The notes under the pieces are model-generated. The model made no database searches. It worked only from the letters and a program-made list of their open reading frames with translations, and was not told where the DNA came from. Both the position numbers and the translations under genes were made by a program. Below, in pieces: positions 51,284-60,472 of a DNA stretch of 64,000 nt (its first letter is position 1; the number at the start of each line of letters is the position of its first letter). The stretch comes from Flavobacterium sp. LC2016-13 (GTDB taxonomy: Bacteria; Bacteroidota; Bacteroidia; Flavobacteriales; Flavobacteriaceae). The stretch is taken from positions 186,001 through 250,000 of the forward strand of contig NZ_WMDQ01000001.1 in assembly GCF_009707955.1 (NCBI RefSeq), given 5' to 3'.

Positions 51284-51896
51284 ATGGAAGAAACTAAAAA
51301 GATAAAAAACACAATAATTTTGACAACAATAATTTGTTGTGTTTATCTTTTACTGATAATATTTTACCATCACATTGATAAGAATTTATCCGGAGTTCTT
51401 TACATTTTTTTTACATCACTAATACCAATAACATTTTTAACAATCATTGTTTTTGGCATTAAAGGAATTATTAAAGTTATTAAAAACAGACATAATTTAA
51501 ATTTAAAAAAATGTTTTCCAACAATAATTTGTTCATTAACAATTTTATATACTTTTTTTTCTCCTTATAGACTTGACTCTGAAAATCTTGAAAGTAAAGT
51601 TGAGCTTAGAGCTTGTTATGAAGGAACTCAAAATCAAGCTTACATTTTATTTCGTGAAGACAAAACATTTGAGCTAAATTGGACTGGTGTTTTTGGATAT
51701 AACGAATGGTGGACGGGAAAGTGGCAGAAAAAAGGAAATCTTCTATTGCTTAAATATGATGATAAAAATGTTGAACAACCTTGGAGATACAATTTTAATA
51801 GCAAATGGTTATTTAAATCCCATTGGAAAATCAGTTGACAAAGTAAAATATCCCAGACCAATGTTTTATCTCGGATATTGCAAGCATGAAAATTAA
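51284..51896 (+). pseudogene. Frameshifted membrane-anchored protein gene
   Basis: The first frame (51284-51838) encodes four membrane-type segments in residues 10-100 and then a globular part (FELNWTGVFGYNEWWTGKWQ). It ends abnormally after VEQPWRYNF. The next frame continues the protein with LGDTILIANGYLNPIGKSVD and ends at 51896 with a plausible C-terminus (MFYLGYCKHEN). Removing one C of the CC at 51779-51780 fuses the two frames (VEQLGDTI), so a single-base insertion breaks the gene, unless it is a sequencing error. The intact protein would have about 204 residues. Its function is unknown. Confidence 0.6.
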
Positions 51897-51926
51897 AAAA
51901 ATTCTTAAAAAATACTTATATCAATT

Positions 51927-53447
51927 TCATTTTGAACAACTTAAAATAAACGATCTTAAATCATCACTAAATAATTTTCCGGTATTACCTAAGTATAACA
52001 TATGCCCGGATTCATATTCTTTAAAAATGACTCTGTCTGCAGCAAAATTTGCTTTTTCGGTACTTTTTTTAGCATATCCTATCGGAGTGGCCAAATCATA
52101 ACTTCCTCCCGCTATAAATACTTTTAGATTTGGAGTTCTGCGTAAAACAACATTTAAATCGTCTGTAAAATCAGGACCTTCTTTAGTTTCTTTTCGCGAC
52201 CATTGCCATTGAAACGAAATATTTTTCCAATCGATAGTTTTATAAGGATCCTGAATCTCAATTTTTAATTTTGAAGCTAATAGTTCTCTAAATGCAGCCG
52301 TAAATCCGGGAACATACCTCGCCATTGACGGATCATCTGCAACCGGATCATTACCGGAATGTTCAAGCGGAAGATTGTATCTTGTATCATATAATCCAAT
52401 CTGTAGATTTTCTTCTAATAAAAGGCTGTCTGAGAAAATTTTTGGAGTTATTTCAAGCGTTGACGAAAAAAAATCTTTAGAGAGTCCTGTATATGTGCAA
52501 AGTTTATCAATTATAATGCTTCTTTCCTGTACCGAAAGTTTTTGTTGGTTGTCCAGTAAAAGTGCATTCAAATAGTCTCTTTCTGCAAATGCTACAACTT
52601 CTTTTTGAAATTCTTCGTAAGAATATGGCGTTTTGTTTATTTTATTATAATACCAGGCTGTTTTTGCTAAAGTGGGAAGTAATGATGCTGCTCTTTCTAA
52701 TTTAGCCTCTACTGTTAACTTTTTTAAGGGTGATTCCAGCGTAGTTCCCAACATAATAATACCGTTTAATGTAATGCCTCTCATTACACCAGAATAGGTT
52801 ACACCACCCATAAGTGCTCTGGGAAGAACGGATACTCGTTGACTTCCATAGCTTTCTCCAATAAGAAACTTTGGAGAATTCCATCTATTATTTTTATTTA
52901 ACCACTTTTCTATAAACTGCGCCATTGATTCAGCGTCCTGATCTACTCCATAAAAATCTTGTGGCGTACCAGGAAAAATAATATGACTGTAACCGGTTCC
53001 TACGGGATCAACAAAAACCAAATCTGCTACATCCAGCAAACAATCTGTATTCGATTCTAATTCAAATGGAGGTAAATTAGAGGAATTAATTTCCGGAGTC
53101 AATTTTACTTTCCATGGTGCAATACTACTCAGATGCAACCAAATAGAAGATGATCCGGGACCGCCATTAAATATAAAAATGACTGGCCTGACTTCATTTT
53201 TTTTACTTTTTTTTATATAGGAAAAACTAAATACGCTGGCTATAACTTTATTATCATTATTTTTAAGAAATATTTCATCTGCTATTGCGGTGAAATCTAA
53301 AGGTTTTCCATTAATATCTATGGTGTGTTTTGTAGTGAAGAAAAGCTGTTTTTTACTCGTTTCATCCACAGCATTTTCCTGACTAAAAACGGACAATGAA
53401 AAGAAATAAAAAAAAGTGATTAGAAAGAATCTCACAATATTTGGCAT
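51927..53447 (-). CDS. Exported serine carboxypeptidase-like protein (peptidase family S10)
   Basis: 506 residues with a signal peptide (ITFFYFFSLSVFSQ). The S10 motifs are intact: the oxyanion-hole segment FNGGPGSSSIWLH, nucleophile Ser199 in IGESYGSQR, the Asp in AGGSYDLATPIGY, and the His in YESGHMLY. The family removes C-terminal amino acids from peptides. It probably works in the periplasm or outside the cell. It lies 35 bp downstream of the Crp-type regulator gene on the same strand, so both may form one unit. The 3' end is separated from the frameshifted gene by 30 bp. Confidence 0.93.
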   Translation of the reverse strand: MPNIVRFFLITFFYFFSLSVFSQENAVDETSKKQLFFTTKHTIDINGKPLDFTAIADEIFLKNNDNKVIASVFSFSYIKKSKKNEVRPVIFIFNGGPGSSSIWLHLSSIAPWKVKLTPEINSSNLPPFELESNTDCLLDVADLVFVDPVGTGYSHIIFPGTPQDFYGVDQDAESMAQFIEKWLNKNNRWNSPKFLIGESYGSQRVSVLPRALMGGVTYSGVMRGITLNGIIMLGTTLESPLKKLTVEAKLERAASLLPTLAKTAWYYNKINKTPYSYEEFQKEVVAFAERDYLNALLLDNQQKLSVQERSIIIDKLCTYTGLSKDFFSSTLEITPKIFSDSLLLEENLQIGLYDTRYNLPLEHSGNDPVADDPSMARYVPGFTAAFRELLASKLKIEIQDPYKTIDWKNISFQWQWSRKETKEGPDFTDDLNVVLRRTPNLKVFIAGGSYDLATPIGYAKKSTEKANFAADRVIFKEYESGHMLYLGNTGKLFSDDLRSFILSCSK

Positions 53448-53482
53448 GAAATAATTGATTTAAATGAATAACAAAATTCGAT

Positions 53483-54064
53483 CTATTTTTTTGAAAATTC
53501 GCGTCTAATTCTACTTAATGATGTATCGGTAACATTTAGATAAGAAGCTATTTGTTTGAGCTGTGCAAATTGAAATACTTCTTTATTGGTCGTAATAAGG
53601 TTTTCATACCTGGCTTCACCACTCAGATTAATTAATTCGAGCGCACGTTTTTTATACATCATGTATTCTTTAGCCAACATTTTTACTCCATAAGCCCTAA
53701 ATTCCGGAATAGTATGCAGCAGTGAATTTAATTGTTCATAGCTAATGGCATAACCTCTGCAATCTGTAACTGCCTGTATATTCTCAGTTGATTTGGTTTT
53801 TAAATAAAATGATGAGACTTCAAATACCACACTGTCTTTTTGATAGAAATTTGTAGTTATTTCATTCCCATCAATATCATGTGTAAACGCTCTCATAAAA
53901 CCGCTCTGTAAAAAGAAATAATGTTCATTTATCTTTCCTTCTCTAAGAAAAAATTCATTTTTTTCAATCGTAATTTCTTCAAAGAACTCTACCACATCAT
54001 CTAAGGTGCGATCTGGAAATGGTAAATTTTTTATGATGTAATTTTTTAGTCCTTGCTTGTCCAT
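53483..54064 (-). CDS. Crp/Fnr family transcriptional regulator
   Basis: 193 residues. The cyclic-nucleotide-binding-like barrel spans about 25-115 (NEFFLREGKINEHYFFLQSG, NFYQKDSVVFEVSSF), but the phosphate-binding motif for cAMP is not evident. A long helix follows, then the C-terminal helix-turn-helix (FAQLKQIASYLNVTDTSLSR). This is the short flavobacterial Crp-like type, usually linked to an unknown small ligand. It is 35 bp upstream of the S10 peptidase gene and may control it. Confidence 0.9.
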   Translation of the reverse strand: MDKQGLKNYIIKNLPFPDRTLDDVVEFFEEITIEKNEFFLREGKINEHYFFLQSGFMRAFTHDIDGNEITTNFYQKDSVVFEVSSFYLKTKSTENIQAVTDCRGYAISYEQLNSLLHTIPEFRAYGVKMLAKEYMMYKKRALELINLSGEARYENLITTNKEVFQFAQLKQIASYLNVTDTSLSRIRREFSKK

Positions 54065-54214
54065 TTATTTTTTTGTTAATAATTACACTCAACAGCTTCT
54101 TTACAAGACCATTGCAAGTCAAAATTAATCAATTACCTAATAATTAAGTAAAACACAATATTAAATTACTTAAAAAAAAGGACACCTTTAAGGGACAAAA
54201 GAGAGACATTTTTT

Positions 54215-54844
54215 CTAAATATTTGAGAGATATGAATATAGAGTTATATCATTAGGAAGTTTTATCTTAGAAATGATTCTCTCTTTTCTTTTTTTACTTG
54301 CATATATTGTTATATTCAACAGGTTTGAAATCTCTTTAGTCGTTAAATTCATATAGATATAGGCAATATAACGCATATCATTTGATGTTAATTCAGGATG
54401 TAGTTTTCGAAGTCTGCCCAAAAAACCTGGATTTATCTCTTCAAAATGAAAAACAAATGTTTCCCATTCGTTATCGCTTCTCAAATAATTTTTTAAATGT
54501 TTAATCTGTGTATTTAAAGCGGGCACTTTCGAAAGTTCCGGTATATTTTCGATAGTCAAAAGCAAATTATTGATAAGTTGATTTCTGCCGGAATGATATA
54601 ATGCTCTCGCAGAAAGTTTCTTATTTTTCAATTCAATTTCTTTTTGAAGCAATTCCTGTTCACTCTTCATTTCATGAATCTGCTTTTCCAGTTCTAGATT
54701 TTTTTTCTGGGCTGTTATTCTTTTTTGCCTTTGTATCAGCATCAGAAGCACCACTATGAGCAGGATTATTATATTTATTGAATAATAAAATTCATGTTCA
54801 CTTTGCAATTGCATAAACCCATTGTTTATTTTTTTTCTGTGCAT
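54215..54844 (-). CDS. Membrane-anchored LuxR-type HTH protein, probably the C-terminal part of a longer regulator
   Basis: 209 residues: a membrane helix (INIIILLIVVLLMLI, about 25-40), a coiled coil (KKNLELEKQIHEMKSEQELL), and a C-terminal LuxR-like helix-turn-helix (MNLTTKEISNLLNITIYASK). In flavobacteria similar proteins have a long N-terminal tetratricopeptide region before the helix; that part is missing here, and the upstream 144 bp contain no in-frame extension. It may be a short natural variant or a 5'-truncated relic. Target unknown. Confidence 0.65.
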   Translation of the reverse strand: MHRKKINNGFMQLQSEHEFYYSINIIILLIVVLLMLIQRQKRITAQKKNLELEKQIHEMKSEQELLQKEIELKNKKLSARALYHSGRNQLINNLLLTIENIPELSKVPALNTQIKHLKNYLRSDNEWETFVFHFEEINPGFLGRLRKLHPELTSNDMRYIAYIYMNLTTKEISNLLNITIYASKKRKERIISKIKLPNDITLYSYLSNI

Positions 54845-54988
54845 TTAAATCTACTTCGATAAATTATACAATTCAAATACGTTAATAGATGTTATTTATA
54901 ATTTGAGGTAAGAACCACTGTGTTTCGTTTCAAGATTTTTATTGACTACAATGATCCTTACCTGAAATATTTTTAATTCAAACTACAG

Positions 54989-55786
54989 TTATTTTGTTTC
55001 TACAGCAATGATTTGGGCCAAAACGTGTGGGAACATGATAAATGGTGTATGACTTGACGGAAGAGAATATAATCTTTCAATAGCCGCATCTTTTGTCATT
55101 TTTTGCTGAAGCGAATATCCTATTGTGTGGTCATTTAAAGTGTAAACAAATACTTTACTGATTTTCCCAAATTTGCCCTCAGTCAGCATTACCGGAGTTG
55201 CTAAAGGTGCTAATGGTTCAGGTTTTAAATTATTACTTACATAATCTACTACTTGTTTAGGAGCATCGGCAAGGAAAACATCCGCAATACCTTCTTTTTT
55301 GATGCTCGCAATTCCTGCTTTCTCATCTACAATAAGATTTTTTCCAACATGACTTTCTGCATCAGTTTGCGCAATAGACAATAAGCTTTCACTGTTTTTT
55401 GGTACGTAAGCAGCAATGTAAATTATCTTTTTTATCTGTGGTGCAATGTCTTCTGCAACCTGACTTGCTACAATTCCGCCAAAACTATGTGCAACAAGCA
55501 CTACATTTTGTTTGTTTCCAATGGCTTTTTTAACCTCTTCAACATAAAGTTTTAAGCTAATTGTTGAAATTGCTGTGTTATCACTTCCGTGTCCGGGAAG
55601 GTTAACAGAAATAACCGAGTTTCCACCTGCAGTTAAATCTTCCGAAACATGTTGCCAATCATTTGACGATGACCATGCGCCGTGGATTATTACAATTGTA
55701 TTTTCATTTTTAGCTTTATTCGTTTGTGATGAAGCTGTAATAGTCGTCAATAATAGCATTGCTATTAATAAAATTGAATTTTTCAT
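54989..55786 (-). CDS. Exported alpha/beta hydrolase, tandem paralogue 1
   Basis: 265 residues with a signal peptide (LIAMLLLTTITASSQ). Alpha/beta-hydrolase core: oxyanion-hole segment IIHGAWSSSNDW, nucleophile Ser101 in AHSFGG, acid in LNDHTIGY, and His in LPSSHTPF. The sequence is highly similar to the neighbouring paralogue over the whole core (VNLPGHGSDN, AYVPKNSESLLSIAQ). It differs by having a clear signal peptide. The family hydrolyses esters or small amides. The tandem pair probably arose by duplication. Confidence 0.9.
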   Translation of the reverse strand: MKNSILLIAMLLLTTITASSQTNKAKNENTIVIIHGAWSSSNDWQHVSEDLTAGGNSVISVNLPGHGSDNTAISTISLKLYVEEVKKAIGNKQNVVLVAHSFGGIVASQVAEDIAPQIKKIIYIAAYVPKNSESLLSIAQTDAESHVGKNLIVDEKAGIASIKKEGIADVFLADAPKQVVDYVSNNLKPEPLAPLATPVMLTEGKFGKISKVFVYTLNDHTIGYSLQQKMTKDAAIERLYSLPSSHTPFIMFPHVLAQIIAVETK

Positions 55787-55828
55787 AGTTATAATTTTAA
55801 AGTGTTATTTATGTTGTGAAATGTTTTT

Positions 55829-56602
55829 TTAGTTAGATTCTAAAGCTATAATAGCGGATAATATTTGAGGAAATACTACAAATGGCGTATGGCTTGAAGG
55901 AAGCGAATACGTTCTTAAAATCCCCGCATCTTGAACCATTTTTTGTTGAAGTGAATAACCAATGGTATGATCATTTTGACTGTGGATATATACCTTAATA
56001 ATTTGACCAAAATTAACATCAGTTAATCTGACCGGAGTTGATAATGGAGCTAAAGGTTCAGGTCGAAGATTATTGGTAACATATTCTGCTACTGGTTTTG
56101 GCGCATCGGCTAAAAAAACATCTGTAATTGACTCTTTATTTATAGCGGCAACTCCTGCTAGTTCATCTACAATAAGATTTTTACCTACAAGACTCTCTGA
56201 ATCCATTTGTGCAAGTGACAGTAAACTATCTCCATTTTTAGGAACGAAGGCAGCGATGTAAATTAGTTTTTTGATTTGTGGAGCAATCAGCTCGGCTACT
56301 TCACTTACGACTATTCCGCCAAAGCTGTGACCTACAAGAGTAACATCTGTTGCATTGCCAATTGCTTTTAAAACCTCGTATACATAAAGTTGTAAGCTAA
56401 TATTCGATACAGGTGTTTGATCACTACCATGACCAGGAAGATTTACAATAATCAGATCACTTTCTGCAGAAGCAAGATGACCTGCAACATGATGCCAGTC
56501 ATTAGCAGATGACCATGCTCCGTGAACAATTACAATTGTGTTTTTACTGTTTGATGATGAAGAATTTAATTCGTTCTGTGTGTTGTTTTTTTCTGTTTCC
56601 AT
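55829..56602 (-). CDS. Alpha/beta hydrolase, tandem paralogue 2
   Basis: 257 residues. Core motifs match paralogue 1: IVHGAWSSANDW, VNLPGHGSDQTP, nucleophile Ser93 in GHSFGG, HSQNDHTIGY and LPSSHTPF. The N-terminus (METEKNNTQNELNSSSSNSK) is polar and lacks a signal peptide, so this copy should be cytoplasmic while its sister is exported. It lies 42 bp upstream of paralogue 1 on the same strand and is the first gene of the pair. A palindromic site at 56654-56671 precedes it. Confidence 0.9.
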   Translation of the reverse strand: METEKNNTQNELNSSSSNSKNTIVIVHGAWSSANDWHHVAGHLASAESDLIIVNLPGHGSDQTPVSNISLQLYVYEVLKAIGNATDVTLVGHSFGGIVVSEVAELIAPQIKKLIYIAAFVPKNGDSLLSLAQMDSESLVGKNLIVDELAGVAAINKESITDVFLADAPKPVAEYVTNNLRPEPLAPLSTPVRLTDVNFGQIIKVYIHSQNDHTIGYSLQQKMVQDAGILRTYSLPSSHTPFVVFPQILSAIIALESN

Positions 56603-56939
56603 AATATTATTTGTTTAATACTATGCAAAGAAAGAGCGAATAAAACCTGCAGCACTTGTCTTGTGACAAGTAATGAAATTACATCTGTTTTTTTTAATTT
56701 TTTCCTTACTATACTTTATGATGTAATTGTTGGTAAAGTCGAAGGGTTATAAAAATTCGAACCTTTTATTAGGAGACTTGAAGACTTTAAATGAAGTCAA
56801 TTAATCTTATCTTTTAAAAATAGTAATATCTTAGCTATAAACTAAAATTGGCTTAAATTTCTGAAGCAATGAAATTGAATCTATTTAACGTATAAATAAT
56901 TAGCAGAAGGCCTTCACAGAATATCAAAACAAACACAAT
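56603..56939. other. Divergent control region between hydrolase pair and lipoprotein gene
   Basis: 337 bp, no open frame of interest. Apart from the palindrome at 56654-56671 it is featureless and AT-rich; promoters for both directions must lie here but no clear TAnnTTTG box stands out. Confidence 0.4.
56654..56671. promoter_or_regulatory. 18-bp palindrome upstream of the hydrolase pair
   Basis: ACTTGTC (56654-56660) and GACAAGT (56665-56671) are exact inverted repeats around TTGT. Position 52 bp before the hydrolase ATG and the dyad form suit an operator for a dimeric regulator of the TetR or Crp type. The regulator is not identified. Confidence 0.5.
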
Positions 56940-57371
56940 ATGAAAAGCATAATTTTTATACTTATTAGTTTTCTTCTTATAAGTTGTAGAACAAACTCAA
57001 AACTAACAGGAGAATATCAAGCTAATTTATCTGACAGTACAAATTATACTTTCAATTTGTCTGCTAAACAATATACTCACAAATGGCCCGGTGGAACGTT
57101 TTCAAAAGGGAAGTTCAAAATTTTAGATTTAAGTTCAGAAAAAAAATTATTGGTGTGTAATGAATTAGTTTTAAAAAGAGCCAATGGAGTAATTAAAGAA
57201 GCAAATGGTTCTGGAGATTCTATTAACATAGGTACTTATACGGCTTATAAAAACTTTGGAGCGACAGTTTTTGAGATAACTTCAAAAGAAAAAACTTTGA
57301 GATACAGAAAAACATATGCAAACGAGTTGCAAAAAACAGAAAGTGAAGGAATTATGGTAAAAATAAAGTAA
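56940..57371 (+). CDS. Small lipoprotein of unknown function
   Basis: 143 residues. The signal peptide MKSIIFILISFLLISCRTNS has a lipobox ending at Cys16. The mature part is beta-rich (TYKNFGAT-type strands, YKNFGATVFEI) with a conserved-looking GEYQANLSDSTNYTFNLSAK start and a positively charged C-terminus. No enzymatic motif and no recognised family. It is monocistronic, divergent from the hydrolases, and followed by the tRNA terminator. Confidence 0.7.
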   Translation: MKSIIFILISFLLISCRTNSKLTGEYQANLSDSTNYTFNLSAKQYTHKWPGGTFSKGKFKILDLSSEKKLLVCNELVLKRANGVIKEANGSGDSINIGTYTAYKNFGATVFEITSKEKTLRYRKTYANELQKTESEGIMVKIK

Positions 57372-57498
57372 TCCGTTTAATATGCAGGTAATTATATATG
57401 TTTGAAAGTGTGGTTCTAATCTAATCAGGTCAATTTCATGGAATTTGCAAACCACTAATATTATAAAATAAAGATTACAAATACTCTTAAAAAGACAT

Positions 57499-57534
57499 AA
57501 AAAAAGTCTATTTCGTAATGAAATAGACTTTTTA
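57499..57534 (-). terminator. Terminator after tRNA-Arg
   Basis: AAGTCTATTT (57504-57513) and AAATAGACTT (57521-57530) form a perfect 10-bp stem with a 7-nt loop. A-run and T-run flank it, so it is bidirectional; on the minus strand it follows the tRNA by a few bases. Confidence 0.85.
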
Positions 57535-57540
57535 TTAAGT

Positions 57541-57613
57541 GACCGCGGAGGGGTTCGAACCCCCAACCCTCAGAGCCGAAATCTGATATTCTATCCAGTT
57601 GAACTACGCGGTC
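57541..57613 (-). tRNA. tRNA-Arg (anticodon TCG)
   Basis: The minus strand folds into a complete 73-nt cloverleaf. Acceptor stem GACCGCG/CGCGGTC. Anticodon stem TCAGA/TCTGA with loop TTTCGGC, so anticodon TCG (57577-57579) reading CGA. T-stem GGGGG/CCCTC with loop TTCGAAC. The D-arm is the segment after GACCGCGTA. The CCA end is not encoded. A strong terminator follows. Confidence 0.93.
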
Positions 57614-57684
57614 GGTTGATTTATGATTTTAGAGTTTAGATTTTAAATTGCTGATTGAAATTTAAAATCTGAACTCTAAATTAT

Positions 57685-58134
57685 TTAAACTAATAACTTC
57701 TTAACAATAGTAGAAATAGTTTTTCCTTCAGCAGTTCCGCCTAATTGAGCAGATGCTAATCCCATAACTTTACCCATTGAAGCTATTCCTGAAGCTCCTG
57801 TTTCAGCAATGATTTTAGCAATTACTGCTTCTACTTCTTCTTCGCTTAATTGAGCTGGTAAGAATTTTTCGATTACAGCGATTTGAGCCAATTCTGGTTC
57901 TGCTAAATCAGGACGGCTTTGTTCTGTAAAAATTCTTGCGCTTTCTTTACGGGTTTTAACCAATCTCTGAAGCAATTTTATTTCATCGTCTTCAGTTAAT
58001 TCTTCTTTAGAACCTGAAGCTGTTGCAGCTAATAACATTTCTGATTTAATTGCTCTTAAAGCTTCTAATGCTACTGTATCTTTTGCTCTCATGGCGGTTT
58101 TAATCTCGTCCATGATTAATGTTTGTAAACTCAT
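57685..58134 (-). CDS. GatB/YqeY domain protein
   Basis: 149 residues starting MSLQTLIMDEIKTAMRAKDT, the usual YqeY start, with ALRAIKSEMLLAATASGSKE, DEIKLLQRLVKTRKESARIF and the conserved IAVIEKFLPAQLSEEEVEA. The end GIASMGKVMGLASAQLGGTA is the helical GatB/YqeY tail shared with the amidotransferase GatB. Its role is not settled; tRNA binding is suggested for the domain. It lies about 270 bp downstream of ftsZ, beyond a terminator. Confidence 0.93.
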   Translation of the reverse strand: MSLQTLIMDEIKTAMRAKDTVALEALRAIKSEMLLAATASGSKEELTEDDEIKLLQRLVKTRKESARIFTEQSRPDLAEPELAQIAVIEKFLPAQLSEEEVEAVIAKIIAETGASGIASMGKVMGLASAQLGGTAEGKTISTIVKKLLV

Positions 58135-58229
58135 TTTATTTTTTTATTTGAATAAGCTAATGCTTATAATTGATATATTATTCTGAATAGTTGTTCTCGA
58201 CCAATTATAATTTATTATCATTTATCAGG

Positions 58230-58279
58230 CTGAGCGAAGTCGAAGCCCAGTTATGCAATAAACCTTCGACTTCGCTCAG
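58230..58279. repeat. CTGAGCGAAGTCGAAG inverted repeat, second copy
   Basis: CTGAGCGAAGTCGAAG (58230-58245) and its exact reverse complement (58264-58279) enclose 18 bp. The same motif is at 30628-30643 and 30700-30715. It is a dispersed palindromic repeat of the genome in the yqeY-ftsZ gap, not a terminator. Confidence 0.8.
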
Positions 58280-58342
58280 GATGACAATATTTCTTTTATA
58301 AATTACTTTTAAAAGTCAAATTTCTAAATTCTGTGCGAAGAT

Positions 58343-58381
58343 AAAAAAAATAACCCGAAAATTAAATCCAATTTTCGGGTT
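58343..58381 (-). terminator. ftsZ terminator
   Basis: AACCCGAAAATT (58352-58363) and AATTTTCGGGTT (58370-58381) form a perfect 12-bp stem with a 6-nt loop. On the minus strand a T-run (A at 58343-58350) follows. It lies 24 bp beyond the ftsZ stop codon. Confidence 0.92.
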
Positions 58382-58404
58382 ATCCTAATATTATGAATGT
58401 AACC

Positions 58405-60387
58405 TTAATCTACGTTATCGTGCAAAAATGAATTGTTTGAGCGCAATTGTAAATCGTTATTACTATCAGTACCAACAGATATTCTTGAATTGGTTGTATT
58501 CGATTGATTATTTGAAAGATCGATACCTAACCTTTTGTAAGCTGGCTCTTTTTCAAGTTCATCAATTCTAGAAACATTGTTATGGAATTTATAATTAAAT
58601 TCTTTTAGTTTCTTTCTTCTTTCTTCTGCTCTTAAACGTAACGTTTCTTCGATAGTTAATTCTAACGGAGATACATTGTCTGTCGTTGTAAATGAAGCTT
58701 CCTGAGCAAAATCAACTCTTGGTTTCATGGTAATGTTTAATTCCGCAGGAACTACGTCTTCTACCACTTTATCAACAGGTTTTGATGTGATTAACTCATT
58801 CTCAACCTCCATATATTCTTCTAACGAATATTTGATAATTCCGTTTTCAGAAAGTTCCGTTACAGGAACAAATGAAACAGGATCGTTTACTTTTATATTG
58901 CGGGTTTCGTTTGTTAATTCAAATAAAATTTTAGTTTCCTCAACAACCGGTTCTTTTTTAACTTCTGGTTCTGCTCTAAAAAGAGGTAAATCAAAAGAGA
59001 AAGTTGTTTGTTCTTCTCTTTCAAAAGTTCTTTGCTGAGCAGGTTTTACTTCCTGAAAAGATTGAACCTGAGGAGTCGAAATAGTAAAATCGATATCTGT
59101 AATTGGCGAAACGATTTCAAAAGTTACATCAAGGTTTTTAATAAACTCTGACATTACTACTAATTCTTCCTGATTGATTGACGGAGCCACCGGAGCAACT
59201 GCTAAGGGTGTATGTGTTACGGGAGCAACCGTATCTTCCATCAATTCAAAAACAATTTTTTCTTCAGATTTTGCTGTAGATGATTCTGCATTTAAATCAA
59301 AAGATACAACCGATTTATTTGATAGATTATGAACACTTCTTTGCTCATCTTCCAGCGTATGAATGATTTTCTTAGGCTCTGTATTTACGATTTCATTTTG
59401 TTGTTCAACATCAAAACCAGTAGCAATAATAGTCACTGCAATAGCATCACCAAGAGTTTCGTCTTCACCAACTCCCATGATAATATTAGCGTTATGACCT
59501 GCTTCTACCTGAATATGATCGTTGATTTCTCCAATTTCATCAAGCGTAATTTCATTTGATCCAGAAACGATAAGCAACAATACGTTTTTGGCTCCTGTAA
59601 TTTTGTTGTCGTTTAACAACGGAGAATCCAATGCAGAAACAATCGCATCTTTTGCTCTGTTTTCACCCGAAGCAACAGAAGATCCCATGATCGCAGTTCC
59701 GCTGTTCGCTAAAACAGTTCTTGCATCACGTAAATCGATATTTTGAGTATAGTGGTGCGTAATTACTTCAGCAATACCTCTTGAGGCTGTTGCTAATACT
59801 TCATCCGCTTTTGAGAATCCTGCTTTAAAACCAAGATTTCCGTATACTTCTCTTAATTTATTATTATTGATCACGATTAATGAATCGACTTGCTTACGCA
59901 ATTTTTCGATTCCTAAAAGTGCTTGCTCCTGACGTACTTTCCCTTCAAACTGAAACGGAATTGTTACGATACCAACGGTCAGGATTTCTCTTTCTTTTGC
60001 TAATTGTGCAATTACCGGAGCTGCACCGGTACCTGTTCCACCACCCATACCAGCGGTAATAAACACCATTTTAGTACCACGGTCTAACATTTTTTCGATG
60101 TCAGCGATACTTTCAATAGCAGATTGCTGCCCTACGTCAGGATTTGCTCCTGCTCCAAGACCTTCTGTTAAGTTTACTCCTAATTGAATTTTATTTGGTA
60201 CAGCACTATTTTGTAATGCTTGTGAATCTGTATTACAAACGATAAAATCTACCCCTTTAATACCTTGCTTGAACATGTGGTTGATGGCGTTACTTCCGCC
60301 TCCACCGACACCTATTACTTTGATTACATTTGATTGGTTTTTCGGTAAATCAAATGAAATACTTCCAAATTCTGAGTTGCTCATCAT
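58405..60387 (-). CDS. ftsZ: Cell division protein FtsZ, with a long C-terminal extension
   Basis: 660 residues (or 659 from the second Met). The tubulin-like GTPase core (1-320) has the G-box GGGTGTGAAP and the T7 synergy-loop region. The N-terminal ISFDLPKNQSNVIKVIGVGG is normal. Residues about 345-650 form an unusually long, acidic, low-complexity extension with many Val, Glu and Ser, ending in a short basic segment (FNYKFHNNVSRIDELEKEPA). Bacteroidota FtsZ proteins often have such tails. FtsZ is the last gene of the murC-ftsQ-ftsA-ftsZ run and ends at a strong terminator. Confidence 0.96.
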   Translation of the reverse strand: MMSNSEFGSISFDLPKNQSNVIKVIGVGGGGSNAINHMFKQGIKGVDFIVCNTDSQALQNSAVPNKIQLGVNLTEGLGAGANPDVGQQSAIESIADIEKMLDRGTKMVFITAGMGGGTGTGAAPVIAQLAKEREILTVGIVTIPFQFEGKVRQEQALLGIEKLRKQVDSLIVINNNKLREVYGNLGFKAGFSKADEVLATASRGIAEVITHHYTQNIDLRDARTVLANSGTAIMGSSVASGENRAKDAIVSALDSPLLNDNKITGAKNVLLLIVSGSNEITLDEIGEINDHIQVEAGHNANIIMGVGEDETLGDAIAVTIIATGFDVEQQNEIVNTEPKKIIHTLEDEQRSVHNLSNKSVVSFDLNAESSTAKSEEKIVFELMEDTVAPVTHTPLAVAPVAPSINQEELVVMSEFIKNLDVTFEIVSPITDIDFTISTPQVQSFQEVKPAQQRTFEREEQTTFSFDLPLFRAEPEVKKEPVVEETKILFELTNETRNIKVNDPVSFVPVTELSENGIIKYSLEEYMEVENELITSKPVDKVVEDVVPAELNITMKPRVDFAQEASFTTTDNVSPLELTIEETLRLRAEERRKKLKEFNYKFHNNVSRIDELEKEPAYKRLGIDLSNNQSNTTNSRISVGTDSNNDLQLRSNNSFLHDNVD

Positions 60388-60472
60388 CTTTTTGGTTTTT
60401 GAAATTCTTATTTAATATATTTTTTACTTCTTGACTTGGGGCAAAAAGTAATCCTTTTCGTTTATTACTATT

